From Pavlovales sp. CCMP2436 (taxonomy: Eukaryota; Haptophyta; Pavlovophyceae; Pavlovales): DNA of 14,952 nucleotides. The stretch spans positions 67,572-82,523 of the forward strand of contig MU631407.1 in assembly GCA_026770615.1 (NCBI GenBank), read 5' to 3'. The notes below the pieces were generated by a model. That model did not search any database. It was not told the DNA's origin and saw nothing but the letters and a program-made list of their open reading frames with translations. Shown one piece after another: positions 13,874-14,952 of the stretch (the stretch's first letter is position 1; every line of letters begins with the position of its first letter). The position numbers were made by a program, and so were the translations under genes.

Positions 13874-14143
13874 GGCGCGCGCCAGCGAGCCGGATCGACC
13901 CGTGCGAGCGGCCCGCCCAGGGGCTGGCAGCAGCTGAGATCTCGCCTCGCTGGCCGAGAGCCAGCGGTGACGGGGGCGCGCGCCAGCGAGCCGGATCGAC
14001 CCGTGCGAGCGGCCCGCCCAGGGGCTGGCAGCAGCCCGAGAGATCTCGCCTCGCTGGCCGAGAGCTAGCTGTGACGGGGGCGCGCGCCAGCGAGCCGGAT
14101 CGACCCGTGCGAGCGGCCCGCCCAGGGGCTGGCAGCAGCCCGG
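13874..14143 (+). repeat. 101/104-bp minisatellite, about 2.7 copies
   Basis: Units start with GGCGCGCGCCAGCGAGCCGG at 13874, 13975 and 14079 and continue with ATCGACCCGTGCGAGCGGC, CCAGGGGCTGGCAGCAG, GATCTCGCCTCGCTGGCCGA. The second and third units are nearly identical to the first apart from a CCGA insertion and a few substitutions. Because unit lengths are not multiples of three, each unit shifts frame, so protein frames through the array are not conserved. Confidence 0.9.
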
Positions 14144-14868
14144 TTTTGTTCGATGGTGCGTGGATCCGACGGCGCGGGACGACGCGGCCCCCCCGGCCGG
14201 GCAGGATCGAGCACGCTACTCAGCAGGGCAGGCTCGGACGCGCTGTTCGGCCCCCCCGACCGGGCGGGCTTCGACGCCGTGTTTGGGTCGGACTTCAACA
14301 CGCCAACAAGCCTCGCCAGCCGCAGCCGGGGGGCGCGTCGCTGCTCTTCGGAGGCGACGACTCCGACCGCTTCGGCGTCTGCCGCGGGGGCACATCGAAG
14401 CTCTTAGATGGCGGCGCCATCGACCCGCTCGGCGGCCACGGGGGCACATCGCGGCTCTTCGACGGAGGCGACATCGACCTGTTCGACTTTGGCCGGAAGG
14501 GCTCATCGCGGCCCGTCGACGACGGCTTCGGCCGGTCCGGCGCTATTGCCAAGGGGTTAGGCGAGCCGCGAGGCGTTGGGAGCGTCGACCAGGGTAACCC
14601 GGCCTACCCGAAGCCGACGCTACGGCCACAGGCGCGATTCCACCACGGTGGCAGGCATCTGTCGGCGGCGCATGCACCCCAGGCAGTGGCCGATCGGTTC
14701 ATGCCGCTTGGGGCGCTTCGCAAGGTGCAACTCGGAAGGAGAGCGGCGGCGGCCCTGGTGGACATGCTCCCGAACTTCGTCGTCATCGAACGCCTCGGAG
14801 ATGGAGTGGCGCACCGCGCGCTCTGGGCCGCGCGCTCTGGGCCGCGCGCTCTGGACCGCGAGCTCTGA
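14144..14868 (+). CDS. Gly/Asp-rich repeat ORF, function unknown (candidate)
   Basis: The frame is open through the whole segment and ends at TGA 14866-14868. Its upstream part lies in the minisatellite, so the start is undefined. Between about 14326 and 14540 it encodes four imperfect 18-20-residue repeats: GASLLFGGDDSDRFGVCRG, GTSKLLDGGAIDPLGGHG, GTSRLFDGGDIDLFDFGRKG, SSRPVDDGFGRSG. The peptide-level periodicity with GG-D-x-D and L-F pairs is better kept than the DNA, which favours this frame. The last part (FMPLGALRKVQLGRRAAAAL, then MLPNFVVIERLGDGV) is helical. It runs into the 14-bp minisatellite, which supplies the final residues. Acidic LF-D-D repeats occur in several unrelated eukaryotic proteins, so I do not assign a family. 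Confidence 0.35.
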
Positions 14869-14952
14869 GCCGCGCGCTCTAGGCCGCGCGCTCTAGGCCG
14901 CGCGCTCTAGGCCGCGCGCTCTGAGCCGCGCGCTCTAGGCCGCGAGCTCTAG
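14821..14952 (+). repeat. 14-bp minisatellite, nine units plus partial, running off the window
   Basis: Units of CTCTRGGCCGCGCG start every 14 bp from 14821 through 14933, with a partial unit at the window edge. Variation is limited to the fifth to seventh bases (GGG, GGA, GAG, AGG) and an occasional GCGAG in place of GCGCG. The array may extend beyond the window. Confidence 0.95.

Noticed and set aside
13724..14143. CRISPR-like array
   Set aside because: Unit lengths and spacing are irregular or the units are directly adjacent, with no unique spacers. These are minisatellites in a eukaryotic context.

Overview
This window looks like nuclear DNA of a eukaryotic microbe, most likely a GC-rich unicellular alga or similar protist. 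The evidence is a spliceosomal-type intron (771-886) that joins two open frames in phase, a pherophorin-like Pro/Ser-rich coding segment (8104-8445), no operon layout, GC-rich coding islands in AT-rich spacers, and an extraordinary density of foldback elements, minisatellites and dispersed repeats. No lineage is firmly identified. No rRNA, tRNA or CRISPR array was seen.

Layout. (1) 515-2935 (+) holds a large two-exon gene copy of unrecognised family. It has one +1 frameshift and four in-frame TAG/TAA codons and ends at a TGA. Copies of a ~45-bp dispersed repeat lie on both sides. (2) 2936-4388 is AT-rich, with those repeats, homopolymers and triplet microsatellites but no gene. (3) 4389-4642 is a small inverted-repeat element carrying a 71-bp fragment identical, in inverted orientation, to the neighbouring gene at 4702-5430 (-). 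That gene is a 5'-truncated copy of what looks like a mobile-element-associated PD-(D/E)XK-like domain. (4) 5431-7340 is gene-poor and holds two foldback elements and several dispersed repeats. (5) 7344-7787 (-) is a small protein with a C-terminal membrane segment. It is followed by a 67-bp minisatellite and the Pro/Ser-rich segment. (6) 8501-12800 is a repeat mosaic. Its core is a 420-bp inverted repeat (arms 10664-11083 and 11559-11978, nine mismatches counted, no gaps) around a tandem array of 138/186-bp units. Two copies of the small-element terminal sequence lie outside it in opposite orientation. (7) 12855-13236 is a ~380-bp foldback element, followed at once by a small zinc-ribbon gene with a frameshift (13248-13741). 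(8) 13724-14952 holds three tandem-repeat arrays around a Gly/Asp-rich repeat ORF.

How the parts relate. I see no metabolic or defence pathway. The gene-like segments are mostly damaged or truncated, and the shared theme is mobile DNA. One family of terminal sequences recurs six times, a gene fragment has been captured between two of them, and a gene-bearing repeat has been copied in inverted orientation. The least ordinary observations are the captured 71-bp fragment, the gap-free 420-bp inverted duplication, and the large gene whose interrupting stop codons are all TAR while its end is TGA. All function calls come from reading the sequence, without a database search.
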